DNA of 64,000 nucleotides from Deltaproteobacteria bacterium (lineage in GTDB: Bacteria; Desulfobacterota; Desulfobulbia; Desulfobulbales; JAJRZW01): NCBI GenBank assembly GCA_024275015.1, contig JAJRZW010000008.1, forward strand, positions 1-64,000. The letters are read 5' to 3'. Shown in pieces: positions 19,308 to 27,555 of the stretch. A model generated the notes under the pieces. It did not search any database. It was not told where the DNA came from and worked only from the letters and a program-made list of their open reading frames with translations. The position numbers and the translations under genes were made by a program. The first letter of the stretch is position 1. Every line of letters starts with the position of its first letter.

Positions 19308-19484
19308 CTGACTTTTCCATTCTGGACGGGGACGGCCGATGGAGACAACACCATGCCATCATTTTTAGATTCTATGATGGAGTGGAAAGGTGACACAAGG
19401 GGAATATGAAAAAAATACGCCGCTGCCGGACTGCTGAAAAAAATCGTCCATGCGTCGGGCGCAGTCTGTCTTGCAGCGTGACTG

Positions 19485-20330
19485 TTACGGGGTGGGCAAT
19501 CTTTTTTTCAGATTTTCAAGCAGGGTGAGGGGAACCGGGGGCATCAGTCCCGGACCGCCGAGGCGGATGTCGGGTTTGCCTGCCCCGTGAAAATCACTGC
19601 CGCCGGTGATCGCCAGGTCGAGTTCCCGGGCCAGTGCAGTGAGATATTTGATGGTGGAGTTGTCATGGGCCGGATAGAGGACCTCAACACCGCCAAGGCC
19701 ATGATCTTTGAGGGAGCGGATTATCCCCGTCATCGTTTTGCGGCTGTGGTTGACCGCCATCGGGTGGGCCAGAACCGATATTCCCCCGGCGCGGGAGATC
19801 TCCGTCATTGCTTCTGTTGTCTTGAGCCGTTCCCTGGCGACATAAGCCGGTCCACCGCGTTTCAGGTAACGATTGAAGGCGTCCTGGTTATTGCGGGCCA
19901 TCCCGTGGTTGACGAGATAGGCGGCAAAATGGGGTCGGCCAAGCTGGCCTTTGGCACTCAGGAGTAATTTGTCGTGGTCTATTTCAATTCCCAGGTCAGA
20001 AAATTTTGCGAAGATGCCTTTGTTTCTGTCGTCCCTTATCTTCTGGGCCTTTTTTATCAGATTTTTGATGGCCGGATGGGCGGGGTCGAAGCAGTAGGCG
20101 AGGAGGTGGATAGCGGTATCATCATTAAAGAGGCTGAACTCAGCCCCGTTTATTACCTCGATGCCGATTTTTTTCCCCCGGTTGATTGCTTCGTCAAGTC
20201 CGCTTATGGAATCGTGGTCAGTGAGGGCGATGGCGGCCAGGTCGCTTGCGGCGGCGAGATCCACCAGTTCCGCCGGGCTCATGCTTCCGTCGGAACAATT
20301 TGAGTGGGTATGGAGGTCGATTTTTTTCAT
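19485..20330 (-). CDS. PHP-domain phosphoesterase (TrpH/YciV, RNase AM-like)
   Basis: The 281-residue product belongs to the PHP metal-dependent phosphoesterases. Metal-binding motifs are visible: DLHTHSNCSDG at residues 5-15, ALTDHDSI near 35, an SVLAHPMAV histidine near 190, and GGSDFHGAGKPD near 255. E. coli YciV/TrpH of this family is a 5'-3' exonuclease acting on short RNAs and on nucleoside 3',5'-bisphosphates. ATG 20328-20330. It stands alone, next to an IS remnant. Confidence 0.85.
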   Translation of the reverse strand: MKKIDLHTHSNCSDGSMSPAELVDLAAASDLAAIALTDHDSISGLDEAINRGKKIGIEVINGAEFSLFNDDTAIHLLAYCFDPAHPAIKNLIKKAQKIRDDRNKGIFAKFSDLGIEIDHDKLLLSAKGQLGRPHFAAYLVNHGMARNNQDAFNRYLKRGGPAYVARERLKTTEAMTEISRAGGISVLAHPMAVNHSRKTMTGIIRSLKDHGLGGVEVLYPAHDNSTIKYLTALARELDLAITGGSDFHGAGKPDIRLGGPGLMPPVPLTLLENLKKRLPTP

Positions 20331-20448
20331 AAAGTATCACTGCTATCTTATGAAATTGTAAGTAAAATCATATAAATAAAGGCCCGGAGGTCTTCCTGTA
20401 TCATACTGTCTTTGCGAAAAAACGCATAACAACAAGGAGATCCGAGCC

Positions 20449-20571
20449 ATGGCATACCATACCACAATTCTGAGGCAAATTATTGATATTTTTTCTCGAC
20501 ATGGACAGGGGGGCGTGACAGAGACAACAGCGGGGGGCAAGTCCGCTTTTGGCTTTTATCGTCACCGTTGA
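20449..20571 (+). pseudogene. IS4-family transposase N-terminal remnant
   Basis: A 40-codon frame begins after AAGGAGATCCGAGCC with MAYHTTILRQIIDIFSRH. This closely resembles the start of IS4-family transposases (typically MxHHNTxLxQLLxxxPRH). After about 20 residues the similarity stops and a stop codon follows. The rest of a transposase is not seen in any frame before 20680. It is therefore a truncated 5' relic with its own ribosome-binding site, in a gap that also carries family A and B pieces. Confidence 0.6.
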
Positions 20572-20646
20572 TAAACAAGAAAGCAAGGGATTATGGGGTA
20601 AGGTCTTGAATTGTCAGTTTTCTGATGCTTCGATCCGCCGTGAGTG

Positions 20647-20664
20647 CTTGTTACGAGTCCATCA
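20647..20664. repeat. family B terminal fragment
   Basis: CTTGTTACGAGTCCATCATG matches the right terminal repeat of family B almost exactly, but the rest of the element is missing. It lies between the IS4 remnant and family A copy A3, so it is probably the leftover of a deletion or nested insertion. Confidence 0.5.
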
Positions 20665-20680
20665 TGAGTTCATCATCCTT

Positions 20681-20837
20681 TAACATTCCGTTGAAAAACG
20701 GACTGGTCGCGGTGCATGGACGCGCCGCCGATTTTATTGGGCTTTAAAAATCCAATACAATCGCGAGGTTGACCGGAACTTGTTTTGACCAACCGGGAGT
20801 TGAAAAAGGCAGGACGGCTTTTTCAGCAGTCTGTTAA
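20681..20837 (-). repeat. family A multi-hairpin repeat, copy A3 (reverse orientation)
   Basis: This copy is full length, about 157 bp, in H5-to-H1 order: CCGTTGAAAAACGG, a GCGCATGGACGCGCC-like stem, the CGATTTTATTGG arm with imperfect partner, GGTTGACCGGAAC..GACCAACC, and GTTGAAAAAGG..CTTTTTCAGCAGTCTGTTAA. It lies just beyond the terminator of the octahaem cytochrome gene. Confidence 0.88.
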
Positions 20838-20861
20838 GAGGCCATCATGCTCTGCTGCTGT

Positions 20862-20894
20862 GAAAAAAGAAGGCCGCCCCAGGGGACGGCCTTC
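20862..20894 (-). terminator. terminator of the octahaem cytochrome operon
   Basis: GAAGGCCGCCCC (20869-20880) pairs with GGGGACGGCCTTC (20882-20894). On the minus strand the stem is followed by CTTTTTTC. It lies 28 bp after the stop codon at 20922. Confidence 0.88.
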
Positions 20895-20921
20895 TCCTGT
20901 TGTCTGTGGTCCGGGCTGCCC

Positions 20922-22145
20922 TTACTTGCGGCCCGCTTCCCTTGCCATCCTTTCGGCCTCGGCCTTTATTTCGACCAGGTCCTTCTTCATCTCCGCGAGA
21001 CCGTACCAGGTGACGTAGTCCGGGTTCATGTGGAAGGCCCCCTGGAAGGCGCGCATCCGGTGCTCGAGGAACATCACATACAGGGTCTGCTCGATGGGGG
21101 TCATGGCGTCGTAGAAGGTGAGTACGTCAGGATAGGCCGGTTTGCCTTCCCGGGCCTTGATGATGCCCTTACTGTAGAGATCGGCCACGATCTCAATGGC
21201 CCCGGCCATTAGCTTGTCCGCTTCCCTGATCATCATGTCGGCGTTGTGCAGGTTGGTTTTGGCGAATTTTGAGCTGTGACACCTGCTGCAGACCTTGATC
21301 ATCCGGTCGCGCTCCTTCTGCCATGACTTCCTGTCAAGCCTTGCTACCTTGCCAGCCTTGACCACGTCGAGACGGGCGGTGGGCTTGCCGTCGGGGTCAA
21401 GGACGTGCAGGGCCTTGAGAATGGTGGCGCGGTAGCCCATCCACTCCTGGTCGTCCTCTGGCAGGCGCACGGCGAGGAAACCCCAGGAGGTCGTGACGTT
21501 GTGGTTGCCGTCTTCCATGTGGCAGGTCTGGCACTTGGGGGCCCGGCCGGTGTCGCCCTCGGTCTGGTAGATGACCCCGTGTTTGGAACCGGACCACATC
21601 TCCCACTGCGGGTGGTCAAAACCCATGTGGCAGGTGCGGCAGGCCTCGGGGCGGCTGGCCTCGGCCTTGGAGAATTTGTGTCTGGTGTGGCAGGAATCGC
21701 AGGGGGAGCCGTATCCCTTGCCCTTGGTGGCGGCGTCGCGGACCCCGACCTTGTGGCAGCCGCCGCATCCTTTCAGCCCCTGGATATAGGGATGGGGCTG
21801 GATTGAGTTGGTAGGCATGGCGCTCATGGCGATCCAGGCGGCGGAGTGCTTGCCGGCCATGTACTGGTCGTGCTGCTCCTCGTGGCATTTCTGGCAGGTC
21901 TTTTCGGTGGGCAGCTCGACCTTGTCGACATCGGCCTTGCTCTTGTGGGCGCTGCCGTGGCAGTCGGCGCAGTCGACATCGCCGCTCTTACCCATGGCGC
22001 CGGAGAAAAAGTCTTTGACGATGTTGGGGGTGATTTTTTTGTGGCAGGCCACGCAGACGCTGTCTGCCGCCAGGGCCGGCGCGGCCATGAATATGAGCAG
22101 GGCCGCGCAGAGCCCCAGCGCTTTTGAGATTTTTTTCTGTTTCAT
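20922..22145 (-). CDS. octahaem c-type cytochrome, hydroxylamine oxidoreductase-like
   Basis: The 407-residue protein has a cleaved Sec signal (about 1-26, ending APALAAD) and eight CXXCH haem-binding motifs: CVACH, CADCH, CQKCH, CGGCH, CDSCH, CRTCH, CQTCH and CSRCH. Number, spacing and the tyrosine-rich C-terminal part (HMNPDYVTWYGLAEM) fit the octahaem HAO-like family. Members of this family in non-nitrifiers are thought to reduce nitrite, NO or hydroxylamine rather than oxidise hydroxylamine. Whether the P460 cross-link tyrosine is present cannot be decided by eye. ATG follows AAGGAGGG. It is the last gene of a minus-strand run with ferredoxin, haemerythrin-PAS and cupin genes. Confidence 0.85.
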   Translation of the reverse strand: MKQKKISKALGLCAALLIFMAAPALAADSVCVACHKKITPNIVKDFFSGAMGKSGDVDCADCHGSAHKSKADVDKVELPTEKTCQKCHEEQHDQYMAGKHSAAWIAMSAMPTNSIQPHPYIQGLKGCGGCHKVGVRDAATKGKGYGSPCDSCHTRHKFSKAEASRPEACRTCHMGFDHPQWEMWSGSKHGVIYQTEGDTGRAPKCQTCHMEDGNHNVTTSWGFLAVRLPEDDQEWMGYRATILKALHVLDPDGKPTARLDVVKAGKVARLDRKSWQKERDRMIKVCSRCHSSKFAKTNLHNADMMIREADKLMAGAIEIVADLYSKGIIKAREGKPAYPDVLTFYDAMTPIEQTLYVMFLEHRMRAFQGAFHMNPDYVTWYGLAEMKKDLVEIKAEAERMAREAGRK

Positions 22146-22198
22146 TCTTTTCCCTCCTTATTGACGTTGTAATAAATTCCCTGCCGTTCTTCCCGATA

Positions 22199-22352
22199 AC
22201 AGTCCGTTGAAAAACGGACTGTTATCGGGAAGGTGTCCGCGCCGTCGATTTTTTCTGGTTGAAAAATCCAATAAAATCGAGAGGTTGGGCGGAGCTTGTT
22301 TTGGTCGATCAGAGTTGAAAAAGCCATGGACGGCTTTTTTAACAGTCTGTTA
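22199..22352 (-). repeat. family A multi-hairpin repeat, copy A4 (reverse orientation)
   Basis: This copy is about 154 bp and starts ACAGTCCGTTGAAAAACGG and ends GGCTTTTTTAACAGTCTGTTAG. The central stems are partly decayed. It separates the ferredoxin gene from the cytochrome gene and could attenuate transcription between them. Confidence 0.85.
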
Positions 22353-22406
22353 GGGGATCAAAGGGATAAATCGTGTGCAGGGTGGTGTTCATGGAACACT
22401 TGCCCC

Positions 22407-22592
22407 TCATTCTCCAAGCCTGATCGCGTTTACCGGGCACATTTCCACCGCCTCGTTGATATCGCATTCGTCACATCTCTCCGGGTTCATGGCCATGGCC
22501 TTGTCGGCGACCATTTCGAAGACTTCAGGACAGATCTCAACGCATTGGCCGCAGCCTATGCATGTCTCGTCGTCAATCTCGATGTTTTTCAT
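22407..22592 (-). CDS. small 4Fe-4S ferredoxin
   Basis: The 61-residue acidic protein carries one complete cluster motif, CIGCGQC-x3-CP, near the N-terminus. A second, altered cysteine set, CDECD followed by MCPVNAI, closes the first cluster and leaves the second site incomplete, like mono-cluster ferredoxins of sulfate reducers. ATG follows GAGGAGGACAA. It begins 14 bp after the haemerythrin-PAS gene, so the two are co-transcribed. Confidence 0.88.
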   Translation of the reverse strand: MKNIEIDDETCIGCGQCVEICPEVFEMVADKAMAMNPERCDECDINEAVEMCPVNAIRLGE

Positions 22593-22606
22593 TTGTCCTC
22601 CTCGTT

Positions 22607-23566
22607 TTAGTCAAGCAGTCTTTTCTGGCCGGTGATCTTTTGAATTTCACCAATGGCCTGGGTGATCTCGAGTACCCCCATGTACTCGCCGGAGTCGTTG
22701 TAGACCGGGTAGTAGCGTATGAGGACCTTGTCGCCCATAAAGTCGATCCAGAACTCGGCTTTGTCGCGGGTTTTATCCTTGAAGCCGGTGACGATCTCGC
22801 GCACGGTGTCCACGCTCTTTTCCGGGTGGCATTTTTCCACCTTGCGGCCGATGACCGAACGGGTGCGGGGAAAGAGTTTTTCTTTATCAAGGCGGTTGAA
22901 GTAGGCCACGGTATCATCGGCGTCGACAAAGGTGACCTCGAACGGCATGGTCTCCATGATCGCCTCGATCTGCTCGTGAGAGAGGTTGTGGATCAGCCCC
23001 TTTTTATCTTTCAACACCTTTTCCACCTCGTCGACCATGGCGGCGAATTTTTCGTGGGCGGTATCGCCGTAGGCGGCCTGGTCGATGGCGTAGAAGGCAT
23101 CCCGCAGGGCCGCGGAGTCGTCGTCGCTGATAATCCGCCGGGCCATGGGGTAGAGGACGTCGTTTTCCTTCCATATATGCTCGGCCCGGACCTCAAGGTA
23201 TTTGATGCCGTCGTCACGGTACGCGGAGAGTTCGCCGAGGTCCATGTCCTTTAATTTGCCGGCGGTGGCGACCATCCGGGTCAGAAGTTCGCGTTCCATT
23301 TCATGCTCCATGAGCATCACCCCGATGGGGCCGCCGTCCACCGGCACCCCTCGTTCCTGCATCAGGGGGAAGAGGTGTTTTTCCTCCTTCCGGTTATGGA
23401 TTTTGTCGCCGAACTCAAGGAGGAAATCCAGGGCCCGGACTGTCTGCACCGGGTTTTTCGCGGTTGCGTCCATGTCTTCAAGACATTGTTTAAGGACCGC
23501 CATCGCCCGTTCAATCATCTCGTGTTCGGCGATGAGGTATTCGTCCCAGCGTTGATATTTTTTCAT
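22607..23566 (-). CDS. haemerythrin-PAS protein
   Basis: In the 319-residue cytoplasmic protein, residues 1-160 form a haemerythrin (HHE) four-helix bundle with iron-ligand motifs AEHEMIE, KIHNRKEEKHLFP, LMEHEMERELL and AEHIWKENDVLYP. From about 200 a PAS domain follows (AIMETMPFEVTFVDADDTV ... GVLEITQAIGEI). Such proteins in anaerobes sense or bind O2 or NO through the di-iron site. There is no output domain, so it may act by protein contact or as a scavenger. ATG follows AGAGGAG. It lies between cupin and ferredoxin genes on the same strand. Confidence 0.87.
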   Translation of the reverse strand: MKKYQRWDEYLIAEHEMIERAMAVLKQCLEDMDATAKNPVQTVRALDFLLEFGDKIHNRKEEKHLFPLMQERGVPVDGGPIGVMLMEHEMERELLTRMVATAGKLKDMDLGELSAYRDDGIKYLEVRAEHIWKENDVLYPMARRIISDDDSAALRDAFYAIDQAAYGDTAHEKFAAMVDEVEKVLKDKKGLIHNLSHEQIEAIMETMPFEVTFVDADDTVAYFNRLDKEKLFPRTRSVIGRKVEKCHPEKSVDTVREIVTGFKDKTRDKAEFWIDFMGDKVLIRYYPVYNDSGEYMGVLEITQAIGEIQKITGQKRLLD

Positions 23567-23643
23567 GGTTTTCTCCTCTTTTTCAGATTTACAGGAAACG
23601 GTTTGATTTTTTTCAAGGGTGGAGCTGTTCCGTGGGGCCGGGG

Positions 23644-23961
23644 TCAGATGGGCGGGGCGATGGTCACCACCACCCGCATTTCCGTTATCGCTTTGATCCC
23701 ATGCTTTTCGGCGATGTCCGAGATCAGGATGTCGCCTGATTTCGCCGGCATGGTTTTTCCCTCGGCGGCGAGGAACTCACCCTCACCGCTGATCACGGTG
23801 ATTGACAGCTGCCCCTCCAATTGGTGTGAATGGATCGGCAGGGTCTGGCCGGCGCGGAAATTGAAGTTGATGAGTTTGAAGAACTCGGATTCATGGAGAA
23901 CAAAGAGTTTTGGCGCGTTGTCGTTGAACTCAGCGGTCTGGTCAAGGGCTATTTTTTTCAT
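23644..23961 (-). CDS. small cupin-domain protein
   Basis: The 105-residue single-domain cupin has a histidine-containing motif LPIHSHQLEGQLSITVISGE (metal ligands) and the second strand block GDILISDIAEKHGIKA. Small cupins of this type bind metals or small ligands; the exact role is unknown. ATG follows AAAGGAGGCACC. It starts 87 bp after the MFS gene and 78 bp before the haemerythrin-PAS gene. Confidence 0.83.
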   Translation of the reverse strand: MKKIALDQTAEFNDNAPKLFVLHESEFFKLINFNFRAGQTLPIHSHQLEGQLSITVISGEGEFLAAEGKTMPAKSGDILISDIAEKHGIKAITEMRVVVTIAPPI

Positions 23962-24047
23962 GATGGTGCCTCCTTTTTTAAAAGAGTATCACATAAAAGC
24001 GGCAACAGTGATTTGACTGAAGTCAAGGGATGGGGAAAAAAGAGGAA

Positions 24048-25307
24048 TCATGCTTTTTTCCGCGTTTTTTTTAAGTAAAAAAACCAGGCAAATCCGGGGA
24101 GGATGAAGACCGTCGCCAATACCGCGGCCACGGTGCGAGGATTCGTGCCTGAGTCGATGGCGGCGCCGGTGAACCAGGTGGAGATGGAAAGGATCAGGGT
24201 GAGTAACCCCATCTCGGCGGCGAATATCCGGCCGCGGAACTCGTCGGCCACGCTTTTTTGCAGGAGGTTGGTGGAAAAGACCCACTGAATCGAGCCGCCG
24301 ATGTGGCCGATCAGGACAAACCACACCGCGATCCAGATCGAAGGGGAGACACTGAAGGCCAGGTAGGCCGCGCTTGAGATGAAGAAGGCGGCAACAATGG
24401 CCCGGTACATGCTGTCCCGGTCCTCGCCCAGAATCCGCCATGCCAGGATTGGACCCACCGCGGCGCCGAGGCCGCGAAAGCTGTAGAGCAGCCCCGAACC
24501 TCCACCTGGTCCAATGGTGGGAAAGACATGCTCACCGAACCAGGTGAGGAGGATGAGGATACCGCCGGAGATGGCCCAGCCGCTTTTTACCAGCAGCAGG
24601 GCCGCAACTTCCCGCTCTTTTTTCAGATAGACCAGGCACTCTGCAAGGTCGCGCAGGCCCAGGGCTTGGGCCAGACCGTTGCCGCGACAGTTTGATCCGG
24701 CCGGGCTTTTAATCCTCAGTCCGGCAATCATTGCCGCTGAGACCACAAAGGTGGCGGCGTCGATGATGATCGCGGTGCGCCAGCCGAAAAAGGCGGTTAT
24801 CATTCCCCCGGCGGCGGCGCCGAGGGCCAGCATTATCGACCAGGTGGCACCACTCATGGCGTTGGCCAGGTTAAGTTCCTCCGGCCGGCAGATGTTGGGG
24901 ATCGAGGCGCGGCGGGCCGGGTCATAAAAGGTCCATACCGACTCCTGGGTCAGGGCGAGGAGGTACACCAGCCAGCGGCGTTCCGGCCTCGCGGCGAAAA
25001 GAAAGCCCAGCACAATGAATACCCGCGCCAGGTCGGAGAAGATCATGATTTTTCTGCGGTCGTAACGGTCGACTATCACCCCGGCCACGGGGCCGAAGAT
25101 GGTCGAGGGGATGAATTTGGCGATTAGAAACCAGCCCACCGCCTTGCCGCCGCCCTGACTGCCAATGAGTACGAAGATGGCGATATAGTTGAACCAGTTT
25201 CCCGTCTGACTTATGACCCCGGCAAGCCAGAATCGCCGCCAGGCGGGGTTTGATCGGAGGAAGTGGAGATATGATCCGGGACGGGATACCGGCAGGGGAT
25301 CGGTCAT
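24048..25307 (-). CDS. MFS exporter (MFS_3/EntS-like)
   Basis: The 419-residue polytopic protein has about 12 helices. It opens with RRFWLAGVISQTGNWFNYIA and has the cytoplasmic loop VIVDRYDRRKIMI, a form of the MFS motif A, as in EntS-type siderophore or drug exporters. The start was set to ATG 25307 because the frame upstream is repeat DNA (family B copy B3). It may lead the minus-strand run that ends in the octahaem cytochrome, but no substrate can be inferred. Confidence 0.85.
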   Translation of the reverse strand: MTDPLPVSRPGSYLHFLRSNPAWRRFWLAGVISQTGNWFNYIAIFVLIGSQGGGKAVGWFLIAKFIPSTIFGPVAGVIVDRYDRRKIMIFSDLARVFIVLGFLFAARPERRWLVYLLALTQESVWTFYDPARRASIPNICRPEELNLANAMSGATWSIMLALGAAAGGMITAFFGWRTAIIIDAATFVVSAAMIAGLRIKSPAGSNCRGNGLAQALGLRDLAECLVYLKKEREVAALLLVKSGWAISGGILILLTWFGEHVFPTIGPGGGSGLLYSFRGLGAAVGPILAWRILGEDRDSMYRAIVAAFFISSAAYLAFSVSPSIWIAVWFVLIGHIGGSIQWVFSTNLLQKSVADEFRGRIFAAEMGLLTLILSISTWFTGAAIDSGTNPRTVAAVLATVFILPGFAWFFYLKKTRKKA

Positions 25308-25352
25308 AAAGGTTTTCTCTGGTTGCTTATGGCGGTCAGGAACGTTATTCTT

Positions 25353-25539
25353 GATGATCGCATAACAAGTCCCAGTGGAGGCCTCTTTGGCGATTTTCGT
25401 AAAAAGCGCCGGGCGGGGGGGACGGGTCAAGAAATCCCGCATGTTTGGGGGCATGGCCCGAGTTCGGGATTTCAGCAGCCCGCCCCGGTACCCGGAAATC
25501 GCCGTTTTCAGCCGGATCGGGGACTTGTTACGCGACCAT
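25353..25539. repeat. family B MITE-like element, copy B3, with perfect 7-bp duplication
   Basis: The 187-bp element has ends GATGATCGCATAACAAGTCC and GGACTTGTTACGCGACCAT. It is flanked on both sides by TATTCTT (25346-25352 and 25540-25546), a perfect 7-bp target-site duplication, so it is a fairly recent insertion. It lies in the divergent gap between the MFS gene and fbp. Confidence 0.92.
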
Positions 25540-25636
25540 TATTCTTACCATTCCCGGCTTTTGCCGGGGAAGCAAATGATTCTAACCGCACTTTGGTCAA
25601 TCGGCCAAGGCTTTGTCTGTAGCAAGGGAGTGAAAT

Positions 25637-26653
25637 ATGAAAAAATTCGGCGTCACCGTCAGCGGTCATATTATGGACAGCCAGCGCCTCCATCCCGAGG
25701 CCACCGGCGATCTTACCGGACTTTTGAACGAGTTGATTGTTGCCGCAAAAACCATTTCCGCCGAGGTCAATATGGCCGGGCTTGCCGATATCCTGGGGAT
25801 GAGCGGCGATATCAATGTCCAGGGCGAGTATGTCCAGAAGCTTGACGAGTTTGCCAATACCGCGATCAAACGCCGTATGGCCCATAGCGGTTACGTGGCG
25901 ATCATGGCCAGCGAGGAGGAGGCCGATGCGGTAATGGTTGAGGATGACTGTTCCCCGGGGCGTTATACCCTTGCCTTTGATCCCCTGGACGGATCTTCCA
26001 ATATCGACGTCAACGTCTCCGTCGGTACTATTTTTTCCATCCACCGGGCCTCAAACGGCTGCCGGCCCAACGAGACCGACCTCCTTCAGCCCGGGCGCAG
26101 GCAGGTCGCGGCGGGGTATATCATCTACGGTTCGTCAACGATGATGGTTTTTTCCACCGGCGAAGGGGTCCACGGTTTTACCCTTGATCCCAGTGTGGGG
26201 GAATTTTACCTCTCGCATCCGAACATAAAAATGCCCGGCCGGAGCCGTTATTACAGTATCAACGAGGGCAATCGCAAGTTCTGGCCCCCCGGGGTCCTGG
26301 CCTATATAGATTATCTCCAGACCACCGACAAGACCTCCGGCCGTCCTTACAGCGGCCGTTATATCGGTTCGCTGGTGGCTGATTTTCATCGCAACCTTAT
26401 TGCCGGCGGGATCTTTCTCTATCCCCGGGACAGCAGAAACCCGTTAAAACCGACCGGCAAGCTGCGGCTCCTTTACGAGGCCGCGCCACTGGCCTTTATC
26501 GCCGAACAGGCCGGGGGGCGGGCGATCACCGACGACGGCCGCGATATCCTTGATATCGATCCCGAGGCCCTGCACCAGCGGGTGCCGCTGATCATCGGTT
26601 GCAGGCATGACGTGGACATCGCCGAGAAGTTTTCCCGCGGAGAGATGCAATGA
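25637..26653 (+). CDS. fbp: fructose-1,6-bisphosphatase, class I
   Basis: The enzyme removes the 1-phosphate of fructose-1,6-bisphosphate in gluconeogenesis. The 338-residue length is standard. The metal/substrate core motif FDPLDGSSNIDVNVSVGT (about residue 113-130) and the upstream ASEEEAD are intact, and FIAEQAGGRAITDD is typical of the C-terminal half. ATG follows AAGGGAG. The stop overlaps the start of pldA (ATGA), showing translational coupling with an outer-membrane phospholipase, an unusual pairing. Confidence 0.95.
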   Translation: MKKFGVTVSGHIMDSQRLHPEATGDLTGLLNELIVAAKTISAEVNMAGLADILGMSGDINVQGEYVQKLDEFANTAIKRRMAHSGYVAIMASEEEADAVMVEDDCSPGRYTLAFDPLDGSSNIDVNVSVGTIFSIHRASNGCRPNETDLLQPGRRQVAAGYIIYGSSTMMVFSTGEGVHGFTLDPSVGEFYLSHPNIKMPGRSRYYSINEGNRKFWPPGVLAYIDYLQTTDKTSGRPYSGRYIGSLVADFHRNLIAGGIFLYPRDSRNPLKPTGKLRLLYEAAPLAFIAEQAGGRAITDDGRDILDIDPEALHQRVPLIIGCRHDVDIAEKFSRGEMQ

Positions 26654-27522
26654 TGGCCGGGGCCCGGCGGTGGCTGGTTTCGGCGGCGCTGGGCCTTATG
26701 CTGTCGGCAGTCTTGTTCCCCTGCTTTTCGGTTTGGGCCGCGGAGCCGGGCGCGGTTGACGCCAAGACGGAAAAAGGCCGCAGTCTTGACGACTTCATGA
26801 TGCTTTCGCAGCCGTATATCACCAATATCTCCGCCTATGAGCCGATTTATTTTCTCTTCGGCACCAGGCTTTCCAAAAGCAAATTCCAGTTCAGCTTCAA
26901 GTATCACTTTCTCGATGATGAAAGTGGAGAACAGGGCTGGCTCAAGGGGATAAACTTCGGCTATACCCAGACCTCGTTCTGGGACCTTGAAGCCGAGTCG
27001 CTGCCCTTCAAGGACACCAGTTACAAGCCGGAACTGTTTTATGTGGGTGAAAATCTGGCCGGCGGCAAAGGGCCTGACGGCCTGTTCTTAAAGGTCGGGA
27101 TCAGGCACGAGTCAAACGGCCGCGGCGGGGTGGATTCCCGCAGCACCAATTATCTCTACCTCGAACCCGTTGCCATTTTTTATAATCCCGGCAGCCGCTA
27201 CGGTCTCAGGGTTTCGCCCGAGGTCTGGACCTATGTCAAGAACAGTCGCGACGGTAATCCCGACCTTCGTGATTACCGCGGTTTTTTCAAGCTCAAAATC
27301 AAGGCCGGCCGCGCCGACGGCCCGGTATTTGGCGCCGATCTCGGCTGGGCCCGAAGGGGAGGTTCCTGCGAGCTCAACTTCACCTATCCCCTGCGAACCC
27401 GTTACACCCGCAACCTCCGGGTTTATCTGCATGTTCAATATGTAAACGCCCTGGCCGAAAGCCTGCTCAATTACCGCGATCGCACCGACGCCACCCGCAT
27501 CGGTTTCAGTTTTGTCCGTTGA
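26650..27522 (+). CDS. pldA: outer-membrane phospholipase A (OMPLA)
   Basis: OMPLA is a 12-stranded barrel that hydrolyses phospholipids in the outer leaflet. The 290-residue precursor has a Sec signal (about 1-30, ending VWAAE). The catalytic His and Ser lie in GIRHESNGRGG and the catalytic Asn in SRSTNYLYLEP, all intact. Alternating hydrophobic strands end in a C-terminal aromatic/Arg strand (RIGFSFVR). It overlaps fbp by 4 bp. Confidence 0.9.
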   Translation: MMAGARRWLVSAALGLMLSAVLFPCFSVWAAEPGAVDAKTEKGRSLDDFMMLSQPYITNISAYEPIYFLFGTRLSKSKFQFSFKYHFLDDESGEQGWLKGINFGYTQTSFWDLEAESLPFKDTSYKPELFYVGENLAGGKGPDGLFLKVGIRHESNGRGGVDSRSTNYLYLEPVAIFYNPGSRYGLRVSPEVWTYVKNSRDGNPDLRDYRGFFKLKIKAGRADGPVFGADLGWARRGGSCELNFTYPLRTRYTRNLRVYLHVQYVNALAESLLNYRDRTDATRIGFSFVR

Positions 27523-27555
27523 TGCGGGTTCCGGATCCCTGTCTGATCAGCATAA

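Noticed and set aside
25354-25560. Coding frames through family B copies (B3 and others)
   Set aside because: Similar peptide strings recur wherever the repeat occurs, in different frames and with no start signals; they are by-products of the palindromic repeat.
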